This document shows positions 1 to 5,008 of a stretch of 10,196 nt of DNA, piece by piece (within the stretch, counting starts at the first letter, position 1; every line of letters begins with the position of its first letter). This DNA is from an uncultured Actinomyces sp. (lineage in GTDB: Bacteria; Actinomycetota; Actinomycetes; Actinomycetales; Actinomycetaceae). The notes beneath the pieces are model-generated. The model saw nothing but the letters and a program-made list of their open reading frames with translations, made no database searches and was not told where the DNA came from. A program made the translations under genes and the position numbers. The stretch covers positions 1 through 10,196 of the forward strand of contig CALISI010000022.1 in assembly GCA_938041695.1 (NCBI GenBank), given 5' to 3'.

Positions 1-527
1 GACAGGAACAGGGTCTGGAGCATGAGGCCGGCGTCCATGGCGCTCCACGGGAGCATGTCCTCGTCGACGAAGACGAAGCCCATGACGGGCGCGTCGAAGG
101 CCGTGACGTTGCGGCGGGCAACACGGTTGCGCCCCTCAATATCGGCGCGCTCGATGCCGTGGATGCCGTAAAGGAGCTTTGCGACCTCGATCTGGGCGGG
201 TCGCACCTCGTCCGGGTAGCGCTTGCGCACCGGGAAATCACCGTCGGGCACGGGGATTTCAATGGTGGGGTCCTCGGCCTTGCGGGCGTGGGCGGCGATC
301 TCCTCGTCGAAGAGGCGGCCGTAGTGTTCGCGCAGGCGCTGCGCGCGCTCACCCATGGCCAGGGCGACGCGGAAAGCACGCGTGTTGGACCAGGACGGCG
401 CGGCCGTCGCGTCGGCGAGGATCGCGTCGAGGACCTCGGCGGGGATCTCCCGGTCCGTAAAGGCGCGCATCGAGCGACGCGAGGCGGTCAGGGCGGAAAA
501 GCCGTTCGTCTGCTCGGCGACTCTCAT
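1..527 (-). CDS. Nitroreductase family protein, 3' end outside the window
   Basis: This is the first 175 codons of a protein that runs off the left edge. Near the N-terminus it shows RRSMRAF (residues 17-23), then IPAEVLDAILADATAAPSW (28-46) and N48. This is the usual opening of nitroreductase-fold flavoproteins, where the Arg/Ser cluster contacts the FMN phosphate and the APSxxN turn lies by the flavin. Family members reduce nitro compounds, quinones or other substrates with NAD(P)H, and the substrate cannot be told here. The ATG at 527 is the natural start because the conserved opening follows within 17 residues. There is no good Shine-Dalgarno site; instead a TANNNT box (TAGCCT) lies 6 bases upstream, suggesting a leaderless mRNA. 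The gene lies 72 bases downstream of a solitary antitoxin gene on the same strand. The family call is firm; the C-terminal half is unseen. Confidence 0.87.
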   Translation of the reverse strand, partial: MRVAEQTNGFSALTASRRSMRAFTDREIPAEVLDAILADATAAPSWSNTRAFRVALAMGERAQRLREHYGRLFDEEIAAHARKAEDPTIEIPVPDGDFPVRKRYPDEVRPAQIEVAKLLYGIHGIERADIEGRNRVARRNVTAFDAPVMGFVFVDEDMLPWSAMDAGLMLQTLFL

Positions 528-533
528 GCACCC

Positions 534-539
534 AGGCTA
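534..539 (-). promoter_or_regulatory. Candidate -10 box for leaderless nitroreductase transcript
   Basis: TAGCCT on the minus strand ends 6 bases before the ATG at 527. This fits the actinobacterial TANNNT -10 with transcription starting at or next to the start codon. No convincing -35 hexamer is visible. Confidence 0.35.
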
Positions 540-599
540 TCCCGACCCGAGGCTCCCAATCCACCCGGCCCGCCCACTGGACGGCCGTCGGTTTGCCAG

Positions 600-857
600 C
601 TAGCGATCCCCGTTCAGCTCTCGCGAGATACCACGCCCAGCCTCCAGCTCCGCGATACCGCGATCAAGGTGAGCAAGGTTGGCGCGCGAGTAAAAGCCAC
701 CAACCTCCAGAACAAAGGGAATCCGCTGCTCCCGCGCCACCTTCTTCGCAAAGATCGTGAAAGCAGTATTCATGGAGAGCCCCATTTCTTTACAGGCGCG
801 CTCCATCGCAGCCTTATCCTCAGCATCGAGTCGAACGGTCACCATAGCAGTTGCCAT
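600..857 (-). CDS. Solitary RelB/DinJ family antitoxin
   Basis: The protein is 85 residues. Its N-terminus (MVTVRLDAEDKAAMERACKE, from residue 6) is a ribbon-helix-helix DNA-binding fold; GLSMNTAFTIFAKKV and IPF follow, as in DinJ/RelB antitoxins. The C-terminal part (DRGIAELEAGRGISREL) matches the toxin-wrapping tail, so the gene looks full length. The ATG at 857 is chosen because GGAGG lies 8 to 12 bases upstream; an in-frame start 7 codons earlier lies upstream of this site. Antitoxins of this type are normally followed directly by a RelE/YafQ RNase. Here the next 72 bases hold no toxin reading frame or recognisable remnant, and the following gene is a nitroreductase. The long palindrome upstream suggests it still regulates itself. 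It may be a lone regulator or antidote for a toxin elsewhere. Confidence 0.82.
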   Translation of the reverse strand: MATAMVTVRLDAEDKAAMERACKEMGLSMNTAFTIFAKKVAREQRIPFVLEVGGFYSRANLAHLDRGIAELEAGRGISRELNGDR

Positions 858-884
858 ACAACACCTCCACAACAGCATATAAAT

Positions 885-924
885 ATCATTATGCTATCAG
901 ACTGACAGCATAATGATGATTATA
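885..924 (-). promoter_or_regulatory. Palindromic operator and -10 of the solitary antitoxin
   Basis: Bases 885-900 and 902-917 are 16-base arms of an inverted repeat around A901, complementary at 15 of 16 positions; the outer 11 are perfect (ATCATTATGCT / AGCATAATGAT). It lies 28 bases upstream of the antitoxin ATG. On the minus strand TATAAT occurs at 924-919 just outside the palindrome and CATAAT at 893-888 inside it, so a bound ribbon-helix-helix antitoxin would cover the promoter. This is the usual autoregulatory layout of RelB/DinJ genes. Which -10 is used is not decided by the sequence. Confidence 0.65.
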
Positions 925-925
925 A

Positions 926-940
926 GGGTGCACTCCACCC
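926..940 (-). terminator. Weak hairpin after the threonine aldolase gene
   Basis: On the minus strand GGGTG and CACCC form a 5-bp stem around a 5-base loop, followed by TTATAAT, 22 bases past the aldolase stop codon. The short stem makes this a weak candidate, and the trailing AT-rich bases double as the promoter of the next gene. Confidence 0.25.
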
Positions 941-962
941 AGGGAATACATAAGTACTGCCC

Positions 963-2012
963 TTACCGGGCCAGAGCCTCCTCGAAGGCGACCACGTCCT
1001 CCTCGGGCGTGGCCCAGGACGTGCCGATGCGCGCCAGGTAGCGGCCATCGGGCAGGGTTTCCCAGATGCCGTAGCGCACCTTGTCCGACAGGCGCTCATG
1101 CCCGGCCTGGTCGAGGGCCACAAACGTCAGGTTCGTCGGCGAATCCATGGTGACCACGTAGCCCGCACGCTTGAGGGCCTCGCGAATGCGCGTGGTCGCC
1201 TCGACGGCGGGTTCGCCGATCGTCAGGTAGAGACCGTCCTCGAAAAGCGCCTCGAACTGCACGCCCAGGAGGCGCCCCTTCGCCATGAGCGCACCATGCT
1301 GCTTCATATGGGTGACAAACTGACGGATCGACCCGCGCTCGGGGATCACCACGGCCTCGCCGAAGAGCGTTCCACACTTGGTGCCGCCGATGTAGAACAC
1401 GTCGGTCAGGCGCGCCAGGTCGGCCAAGCTCACATCATTGGCGGGCGAGGCCAGCGCATAGGCGAGGCGCGCGCCGTCCACGAAAAGCTTGAGGTCGCGC
1501 TTGCGACACACAGCCGAGAGCTCCTCAAGCTCGCGCAGGGAGTAGAGGGTGCCGTACTCGGTGGGCTGCGAAATATAGACGAGGGCGGGGGCGATCATGT
1601 GGTCACGCGCACCGTCGCCCTCCCACGCTGCGCAGATGCGTTCGACGTCAGCCGCGTTGATCTTGCCGTCAACGGCGGGGGTGTCGAGGATCTTGTGGCC
1701 GCCGCGCTCGACGATGCCGGCCTCGTGCATGTTGATGTGGCCGGTGTTGGGCGCGATGACGCCCTGCCAGGGCAGGAGGATCGCGTCGATGACGGTCGCG
1801 TTCGTCTGCGTGCCGCCGACCAGGAAGTACACGTCGGCGTCGGGCGCCTGGCAGGCCTCTCGAATCAGGTCGCGGGCACGCTCACAGTGCTCGTCGGTAC
1901 CGTAGCCGCTGGACTGCTCCATGTTGGTAGCGACGAGGGCATCAAGCACCCGGGCGTGCGCGCCCTCCTGGTAGTCGCTGGAGAAATTCGGCAGCGTCGA
2001 AGAAAAAGTCAT
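963..2012 (-). CDS. ltaE: Low-specificity threonine aldolase (PLP-dependent)
   Basis: The 349-residue protein cleaves L-threonine or L-allo-threonine to glycine and acetaldehyde. It belongs to the fold-type I PLP enzymes, beta-eliminating lyase/threonine aldolase family, and acts in the cytosol. SSGYGTDEHCERA (residues 34-46) is the family opening; GGTQTNA (66-72) is the phosphate loop; LFVDGARL (176-183) carries the Asp that pairs with the pyridine nitrogen; IGGTKCG (208-214) carries the Schiff-base Lys212. Length is near that usual for the family. An in-frame TTG at 2051 would add 13 residues and overlap the toxin gene, but the ATG at 2012 fits the family N-terminus. AATAAT lies 6 bases before this ATG, so the gene may have its own leaderless promoter instead of depending on the toxin-antitoxin operon 28 bases upstream. 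True substrate preference (threonine, phenylserine, other beta-hydroxy amino acids) is not visible. Confidence 0.92.
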   Translation of the reverse strand: MTFSSTLPNFSSDYQEGAHARVLDALVATNMEQSSGYGTDEHCERARDLIREACQAPDADVYFLVGGTQTNATVIDAILLPWQGVIAPNTGHINMHEAGIVERGGHKILDTPAVDGKINAADVERICAAWEGDGARDHMIAPALVYISQPTEYGTLYSLRELEELSAVCRKRDLKLFVDGARLAYALASPANDVSLADLARLTDVFYIGGTKCGTLFGEAVVIPERGSIRQFVTHMKQHGALMAKGRLLGVQFEALFEDGLYLTIGEPAVEATTRIREALKRAGYVVTMDSPTNLTFVALDQAGHERLSDKVRYGIWETLPDGRYLARIGTSWATPEEDVVAFEEALAR

Positions 2013-2018
2013 TGGACC

Positions 2019-2024
2019 ATTATT
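2019..2024 (-). promoter_or_regulatory. Candidate -10 box of the threonine aldolase gene
   Basis: AATAAT on the minus strand lies 6 bases before the ATG at 2012, the same spacing as for the nitroreductase and glycosylase genes in this window. No strong Shine-Dalgarno sequence is present between the toxin stop codon and this ATG. Confidence 0.3.
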
Positions 2025-2040
2025 CCACGTGGCATCACGA

Positions 2041-2322
2041 CTAGAGTCCAAACAGGTCCGCGTGGGTTCCCGTCCGCGTCAACGTCAAAACCAGGCGCTC
2101 GCCATCCACGTAATAGATCAGCAGCCAATCAGGCTGAACATGACACTCACGATGCCCCCGCCACTCGCCCCCGAGAGCATGATCTCGGTGCGAGATAGCG
2201 AGTTCCTCGCCAGCTGCCAGCGTTCGGATAACTTGGTCCAGACGATTGATGTCGAGCCCGCGCTTCATCGCGCGCTTGTAGTCGCGCTTAAACTTCGTTG
2301 TCCAAACGACTTTCAGAGTCAT
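2041..2322 (-). CDS. yafQ: YafQ-type mRNA interferase toxin
   Basis: The 93-residue protein is a RelE-superfamily toxin of the YafQ branch, which cuts mRNA in the ribosomal A site and is neutralised by the antitoxin encoded just before it. From memory of E. coli YafQ, its active-site set is kept in place: H48 (RDHAL), H61 (ECHV), D65 and W66 (PDWLLIYY), H87 and F91 (RTGTHADLF). The toxin therefore looks catalytically intact. The ATG at 2322 overlaps the antitoxin stop codon (TAATG), implying translational coupling with antitoxin made first. The stop lies 28 bases before the threonine aldolase start. Confidence 0.93.
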   Translation of the reverse strand: MTLKVVWTTKFKRDYKRAMKRGLDINRLDQVIRTLAAGEELAISHRDHALGGEWRGHRECHVQPDWLLIYYVDGERLVLTLTRTGTHADLFGL

Positions 2323-2591
2323 TAGCGCTTCAACTCCGCCAGAGCGTCTTCAACGTTCAGAGCCTCGACAGCAGGATCGGAGGCTAGCTGCTCCGCTTCC
2401 AACATCGCCAAGACCGTCTCGCGCTGCTGCTCATTCAAACGCAGATCGAAAGGCATTCCACCCACCCGCACGCTCTGGCGTAGGAAAGCGTTCACAGCAG
2501 ACGTCAGATTCATGCCGAGTTCCGCGTAGATCGCTTCGACCTCACGCTTGAGATCCGCATCCATGCGTACACTAAAATTCACAGTTGCCAT
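2322..2591 (-). CDS. dinJ: DinJ/RelB family antitoxin paired with the YafQ toxin
   Basis: The 89-residue protein opens with VNFSVRMDADLKREVEAIY (residues 4-22), a ribbon-helix-helix DNA-binding segment. LGMNLTSAVNAFLRQSVRVG and MPFDLRLN follow, the core signature of DinJ antitoxins, and an acidic/helical tail (residues 54-89) should cover the toxin active site. AAGGAGG at 2604-2598 is an excellent ribosome binding site 6 bases from the ATG at 2591. The stop codon shares one base with the toxin start. It probably represses its own operon, alone and better with toxin, through the inverted repeat in the promoter. It is clearly different in sequence from the solitary antitoxin 1.5 kb downstream, so the two are not a recent duplication. 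Confidence 0.92.
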   Translation of the reverse strand: MATVNFSVRMDADLKREVEAIYAELGMNLTSAVNAFLRQSVRVGGMPFDLRLNEQQRETVLAMLEAEQLASDPAVEALNVEDALAELKR

Positions 2592-2597
2592 GCGAAA

Positions 2598-2623
2598 ACC
2601 TCCTTATGTATGTCATTATACAT
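2598..2623 (-). promoter_or_regulatory. dinJ-yafQ promoter, operator and RBS
   Basis: The minus strand has a perfect TATAAT at 2620-2615 inside an inverted repeat of ATGTAT (2606-2611) and ATACAT (2618-2623), followed by the AAGGAGG ribosome binding site at 2604-2598. Transcription would start near 2608, giving a leader of under 20 bases. The -35 is weak (TGCTTT at 2643-2638, spacing 17). The overlap of -10 and repeat suggests autorepression by DinJ. This AT-rich island stands out from the GC-rich surroundings. Confidence 0.6.
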
Positions 2624-2672
2624 GCAATACACCTAGTAAAGCATGCACTCATGGCGCAGCGAAGGGCCCCTC

Positions 2673-3494
2673 ATGTCGGAACAGAACAGCACAATCAACC
2701 GCGATTCGCAGGCCTACTGGAACAAGCGGGCCGCGACGTTCACACGCAACGCGACCGGTGACTACGAGCGCTGGCTCCTGGATCTGCTCGCGCTCGAGGC
2801 GGGCGACGAAGTGCTCGACATGGGGTGCGCGACGGGCACGCTCGCCGTCCCCCTGGCCCGCGCGGGGCACCGCGTCCACGGCTGCGACTTCGCCAAGGCC
2901 ATGCTTGCGATCCTCGACGAGCGCGCGGCAGCCGAGAACCTGCCGATCACCTCCCACCTGCTCGCCTGGGAGGACGACTGGGAGGCTAAAGGATTCGGGC
3001 CAAACAGCGTCGACGCCGCATTCGCCTCGCGCTCCCTCATGAGCGGGGATATCTTCTCCGCCGTGCGCAAGCTCGACGCGGCGGCAGGCTCACGCGCGGC
3101 CGTCGTCGTGCCGGGCAGTCCCCTCCCCTCTCGCGACCCGCGCCTCCTCACCTACCTGGGACGCGCCGCACACCCACCGCGCATCGTCCGCGACGTGACG
3201 CGAGCTCTTGCTGCCCTGGGACGCAAGCCGATTTTCGCGACCACACGAACCTTCCGCCCGATGCTTTTTTCTTCCTTCGACGAGGCCCGCGCCGACCTTC
3301 GTCGCCTGGCGGGCGTCGAGCCATTCACCGACCGCGAGCAACGTCTCTTCGACGCCTACGCCGCCCAACACTTCGTGCGCGAGGCCGCAACCGGCACCTC
3401 GGGCGAGAGCGAGGACCAGTGGGTCCTCAACTACAAGCTTCCCGTCACCTGGGTGTTTATCGGCTGGCGCACCGACGGGAGCGCGTGGGCGTAG
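2673..3494 (+). CDS. Class I SAM-dependent methyltransferase, substrate unknown
   Basis: The 273-residue protein has a Rossmann methyltransferase core. EVLDMGCATGTLAVPLARAG (residues 46-65) is motif I, binding S-adenosylmethionine; D72 in HGCDFAKAML is the acidic residue at the end of strand 2 that contacts the ribose; VDAAFASRSLM (113-123) matches motif post-I/II. The N-terminal NRDSQAYWNKRAATF is a typical substrate-lid helix of small-molecule methyltransferases. The C-terminal third (about 200-273) is not recognised. The ATG at 2673 has AAGGG 6 bases upstream; an in-frame ATG at 2643 would add 10 unconserved residues. The gene is divergent from dinJ-yafQ across 81 bases and convergent with the ArfB gene. 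Nothing nearby indicates the acceptor. Confidence 0.85.
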   Translation: MSEQNSTINRDSQAYWNKRAATFTRNATGDYERWLLDLLALEAGDEVLDMGCATGTLAVPLARAGHRVHGCDFAKAMLAILDERAAAENLPITSHLLAWEDDWEAKGFGPNSVDAAFASRSLMSGDIFSAVRKLDAAAGSRAAVVVPGSPLPSRDPRLLTYLGRAAHPPRIVRDVTRALAALGRKPIFATTRTFRPMLFSSFDEARADLRRLAGVEPFTDREQRLFDAYAAQHFVREAATGTSGESEDQWVLNYKLPVTWVFIGWRTDGSAWA

Positions 3495-3500
3495 CCGACC

Positions 3501-3521
3501 CGGCCTCGTTCTCGCGAGCCG
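3501..3521. terminator. Possible bidirectional hairpin between convergent genes
   Basis: CGGC(C)TCG and CGAGCCG pair with one bulged base around a 6-base loop, lying in the 32 bases between the stop codons of the methyltransferase (plus) and ArfB (minus) genes. There is no T run, so it is only a candidate. Confidence 0.3.
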
Positions 3522-3526
3522 CCTTC

Positions 3527-3967
3527 TCAGTCCGCGTCGGGGCGGCGCCTGCGCGCCTTGACCTCCGAGCGCTTCTTCTTGTCGACCATGCGGCGCAGCT
3601 TCGACCCCCGCGTCGGCTTCGTCGCGCGACGAGGCGTGGGCGGGGTGAGCGCCGTCCGCAGGACGTTCGCGAGGCGCTCGCGCGCGGCGGCGCGGTTGCG
3701 ACGCTGGGAGCGATGCTCGGCGGCGGTGATGGTGAGGACGGTTCCACTCAGGCGATCCCCGAGAACGGACATGGCGCGCTCGCGTTGCTTGTCATTCAGC
3801 GCGACTGTCGCAGCGAGGTCCAGGCTGAGCTGCACGCGCGAGTCTGCCGTATTGACGCCCTGGCCGCCGGGGCCCGACGCATGTGAAAAGCGCTCGATCA
3901 GCTCCCCCGCGGGCACGACGAGGCCGCGCGGGCAGCCGGGCCTGGCGGGAATGCGCAGATCGTCCAT
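3527..3967 (-). CDS. arfB: ArfB-type peptidyl-tRNA hydrolase (ribosome rescue)
   Basis: The 146-residue protein matches the YaeJ/ArfB family, which frees stalled ribosomes by hydrolysing peptidyl-tRNA in the P site without needing a stop codon. SHASGPGGQGVNTADSRVQL (residues 28-47) is the release-factor catalytic loop with GGQ at 34-36. The C-terminal tail (about 112-146) is strongly basic (RRATKPTRGSKLRRM, then KKKRSEVKARRRR), as needed to probe the empty mRNA entry channel; this separates ArfB from true release factors, which are much longer. The ATG at 3967 gives the family length; the open frame continues upstream without a stop but is unrelated sequence antisense to nothing conserved and overlapping the next gene. 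The gene follows the glycosylase gene by 38 bases on the same strand and may be co-transcribed or start from its own CACACT box 7 bases before the ATG. Confidence 0.92.
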   Translation of the reverse strand: MDDLRIPARPGCPRGLVVPAGELIERFSHASGPGGQGVNTADSRVQLSLDLAATVALNDKQRERAMSVLGDRLSGTVLTITAAEHRSQRRNRAAARERLANVLRTALTPPTPRRATKPTRGSKLRRMVDKKKRSEVKARRRRPDAD

Positions 3968-3974
3968 GCGTTCC

Positions 3975-3980
3975 AGTGTG
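3975..3980 (-). promoter_or_regulatory. Candidate -10 box of the arfB gene
   Basis: CACACT on the minus strand ends 7 bases before the ATG at 3967, followed by GGAACGC. It departs from TANNNT at the first base, so it is weaker than the similar boxes upstream of the nitroreductase and glycosylase genes. Confidence 0.22.
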
Positions 3981-4005
3981 CACCACGCGCTGCACACCGG
4001 CCTCG

Positions 4006-4605
4006 TCAGGCGAGCAGGGAGGCAACACGCGCTTTCAGGTCGGGCAGCACGTCGGCGGCAAACCAGGGGTTCTTCTTCATCCACATTTGGTTGCGCGGCG
4101 AGGGGTGGACCAGCGGGAAGTATGTGGGCAGGTAGTGCTTGTAGTCGCGCACAACGTCCGTCAGGGAGGCCGAGGACTTCAGGTCCAGGTAGCGCCTGGT
4201 CGCGTACGCGCCGACGAGGATCGTCATCTCCAGGTGCGGCATGAGCTCGAGCAGGCGCGGGTGCCACTTGTCGGCGAAGTCCTTGCGCGGCGCCAGGTCG
4301 CCGCTCTTGCCCGTGCCCGGGAAGTAGAAGTCCATGGGGACAATCGCGAGCTTGCCCGAGTGATAGAACGCGTCGCGGTCGATGCCCATCCAGTCGCGCA
4401 ACCGGTCGCCGCTGCGGTCGTTCCACACGATGCCTGTTTCCTCGGCGACCCGCCCGGGTGCCTGGCCGACAATCATGATGCGACACTCGGGGCCCGCGTA
4501 GAACAGGGGCTCCACGCCTCGCTTAGTGTACGAGGCGTTGGCCGGGTCTGCGGCAATCTCCTCGGCAATTGCACGAACAGCTGGATCGGTGATCTCGGGT
4601 GTCAT
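4006..4605 (-). CDS. Uracil-DNA glycosylase superfamily protein
   Basis: The 199-residue protein shows the two signature loops of the superfamily. IMIVGQAPGRVAEETG (residues 43-58) is motif A with the GxAPG water-activating/phosphate loop, and LVHPSPRN (165-172) is the C-terminal motif that inserts into the DNA minor groove. Such enzymes remove uracil or related damaged bases from DNA, leaving an abasic site for base-excision repair. There is only one cysteine (C41), so the [4Fe-4S] cluster of family 4 enzymes (UdgA) cannot form. HPSPRN resembles single-domain COG1573 members whose substrate range is poorly known; uracil specificity is inferred, not shown. The start at 4605 has GGAGG only 1 base upstream, too close for normal use, but TACCCT lies 6 bases upstream, favouring a leaderless transcript. 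A perfect palindrome lies just further upstream. Confidence 0.85.
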   Translation of the reverse strand: MTPEITDPAVRAIAEEIAADPANASYTKRGVEPLFYAGPECRIMIVGQAPGRVAEETGIVWNDRSGDRLRDWMGIDRDAFYHSGKLAIVPMDFYFPGTGKSGDLAPRKDFADKWHPRLLELMPHLEMTILVGAYATRRYLDLKSSASLTDVVRDYKHYLPTYFPLVHPSPRNQMWMKKNPWFAADVLPDLKARVASLLA

Positions 4606-4611
4606 GCCTCC

Positions 4612-4617
4612 AGGGTA
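4612..4617 (-). promoter_or_regulatory. Candidate -10 box of the glycosylase gene
   Basis: TACCCT on the minus strand fits TANNNT and ends 6 bases before the ATG at 4605, the geometry of leaderless actinobacterial promoters. A -35 at 17 bases would fall at 4640-4635 (GTCGTG), a poor match that touches the 22-bp palindrome. Confidence 0.35.
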
Positions 4618-4637
4618 TGCCTATCCCGCAGGCGCAC

Positions 4638-4659
4638 GACCTCCGAGGCCTCGGAGGTC
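4638..4659. repeat. Perfect 22-bp palindrome
   Basis: GACCTCCGAGG is followed directly by its exact reverse complement, with no loop. It lies 32 bases upstream of the glycosylase start codon and overlaps the place expected for its -35 element, so an operator for a dimeric repressor or activator is the simplest reading. It does not match the actinobacterial SOS box (CGAAC-N4-GTTCG). With no spacer it is a poor RNA hairpin, and no gene ends here, so a terminator is unlikely. Confidence 0.6.
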
Positions 4660-4714
4660 ACACACGGGCGCACGCAAGGCGCCAGATCGTCCCCAAAATA
4701 ACGGACACACCCCA

Positions 4715-4828
4715 AATTCCGCACGTAATTCCCCGGCCGTTCCTTTTACCCATCCTCCACAAACCCTGGAATTTCAACGATCACAATTCAAACTCTGAAA
4801 GATTGACGGGGGAATTACGTGCGAAATT
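4715..4828. repeat. Long-spaced 20-base inverted repeat
   Basis: The arms at 4715-4734 and 4809-4828 are complementary at 19 of 20 positions (right arm GGGGAATTACGTGCGAAATT). They enclose 74 bases. Allowing a 2-base gap the outer CCCC at 4710-4713 also pairs with GGGG at 4832-4835. The arms could be the ends of a miniature inverted-repeat element, paired protein sites, or the stem of a structured RNA. No target-site duplication is obvious outside the arms and no transposase is present. Confidence 0.6.
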
Positions 4829-4854
4829 GGTGGGGAAGGACGTGCGAGGTTCAG
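4809..4854 (+). repeat. Two tandem imperfect 23-bp repeats
   Basis: Units 4809-4831 and 4832-4854 share GGGGAA, then ACGTGCGA, then TT at the same offsets, 16 of 23 bases identical. The first unit is also the right arm of the inverted repeat, so the motif GGGGAA-N2-ACGTGCGA occurs three times in 145 bases, once inverted. This pattern suits a DNA-binding protein contacting successive helical faces about two turns apart. Confidence 0.5.
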
Positions 4855-4865
4855 GCGAAACGACA

Positions 4866-4910
4866 GGGGGACAATAAGGGGACGACAAGGGGTAATGACA
4901 GCGGGAAGGG
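4866..4910 (+). repeat. Eleven-base-phased G tracts
   Basis: GGGG begins at 4867, 4878 and 4889, each followed by 7 bases (ACAATAA, ACGACAA, TAATGAC), and GGG tracts follow at 4903 and 4908. The strict 11-base spacing gives three near-identical units on one helical face. The tracts could also fold as a G-quadruplex with loops of 7, 7 and 10 bases. They lie about 100 bases upstream of the esterase-like gene. Confidence 0.45.
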
Positions 4911-4944
4911 CCACACCGATTGGTAGCGACGCAGCCGGCGGGCA

Positions 4945-5008
4945 TACAGTGGAGCGCATGAGGACAGCTGAACGCATGACGACGAACGGGCTGAGGCGCA
5001 GCCAGTGA
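4945..5008 (+). promoter_or_regulatory. Candidate leaderless promoter and 16-codon leader ORF
   Basis: TACAGT at 4945-4950 lies 7 bases before an ATG at 4958 (TTGGTA at 4920-4925 is a possible -35, spacing 19). The ATG opens a frame of 16 codons (MRTAERMTTNGLRRSQ) whose TGA at 5006-5008 overlaps the GTG start at 5005 of the next gene. Translation of the leader could carry ribosomes to that GTG. The frame also continues upstream to an ATG at 4895. No independent evidence shows it is translated. Confidence 0.25.

Larger units (their letters stand above)
4606..5004. other. Repeat-rich intergenic region between divergent genes
   Basis: The 399 bases between the glycosylase (minus) and the esterase-like gene (plus) hold no convincing protein gene; short open frames here lack ribosome binding sites and conserved features. 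It contains, in order, a glycosylase promoter candidate, a perfect 22-bp palindrome, a widely spaced inverted repeat, a tandem 23-bp repeat, phased G tracts and a short leader frame. The part from about 4680 to 4880 is visibly poorer in GC than its neighbours. Its function is unknown. Confidence 0.7.

Noticed and set aside
528..599. Possible toxin remnant after the orphan antitoxin
   Set aside because: Translation of the 72 bases in the minus-strand frames shows no RelE/YafQ-like segment, and the space is far too short.
2013..2051. TTG start for the threonine aldolase, overlapping the toxin gene
   Set aside because: The extra 13 residues are unlike the family N-terminus and there is no ribosome binding site; the ATG at 2012 fits.
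1098..2198. A 366-codon plus-strand frame opposite the threonine aldolase and toxin genes
   Set aside because: The minus-strand genes have complete family motifs. The plus-strand product is of antisense-type composition and spans two genes.
3968..4486. A 173-codon N-terminal extension of the ArfB frame
   Set aside because: It overlaps the glycosylase gene in another frame, has no conserved sequence, and would double the usual ArfB length.
4710..4835. CRISPR array or insertion sequence suggested by repeated arms
   Set aside because: There are only three imperfect motif copies, one inverted, with no regular spacers, no cas genes, no transposase and no target duplication.
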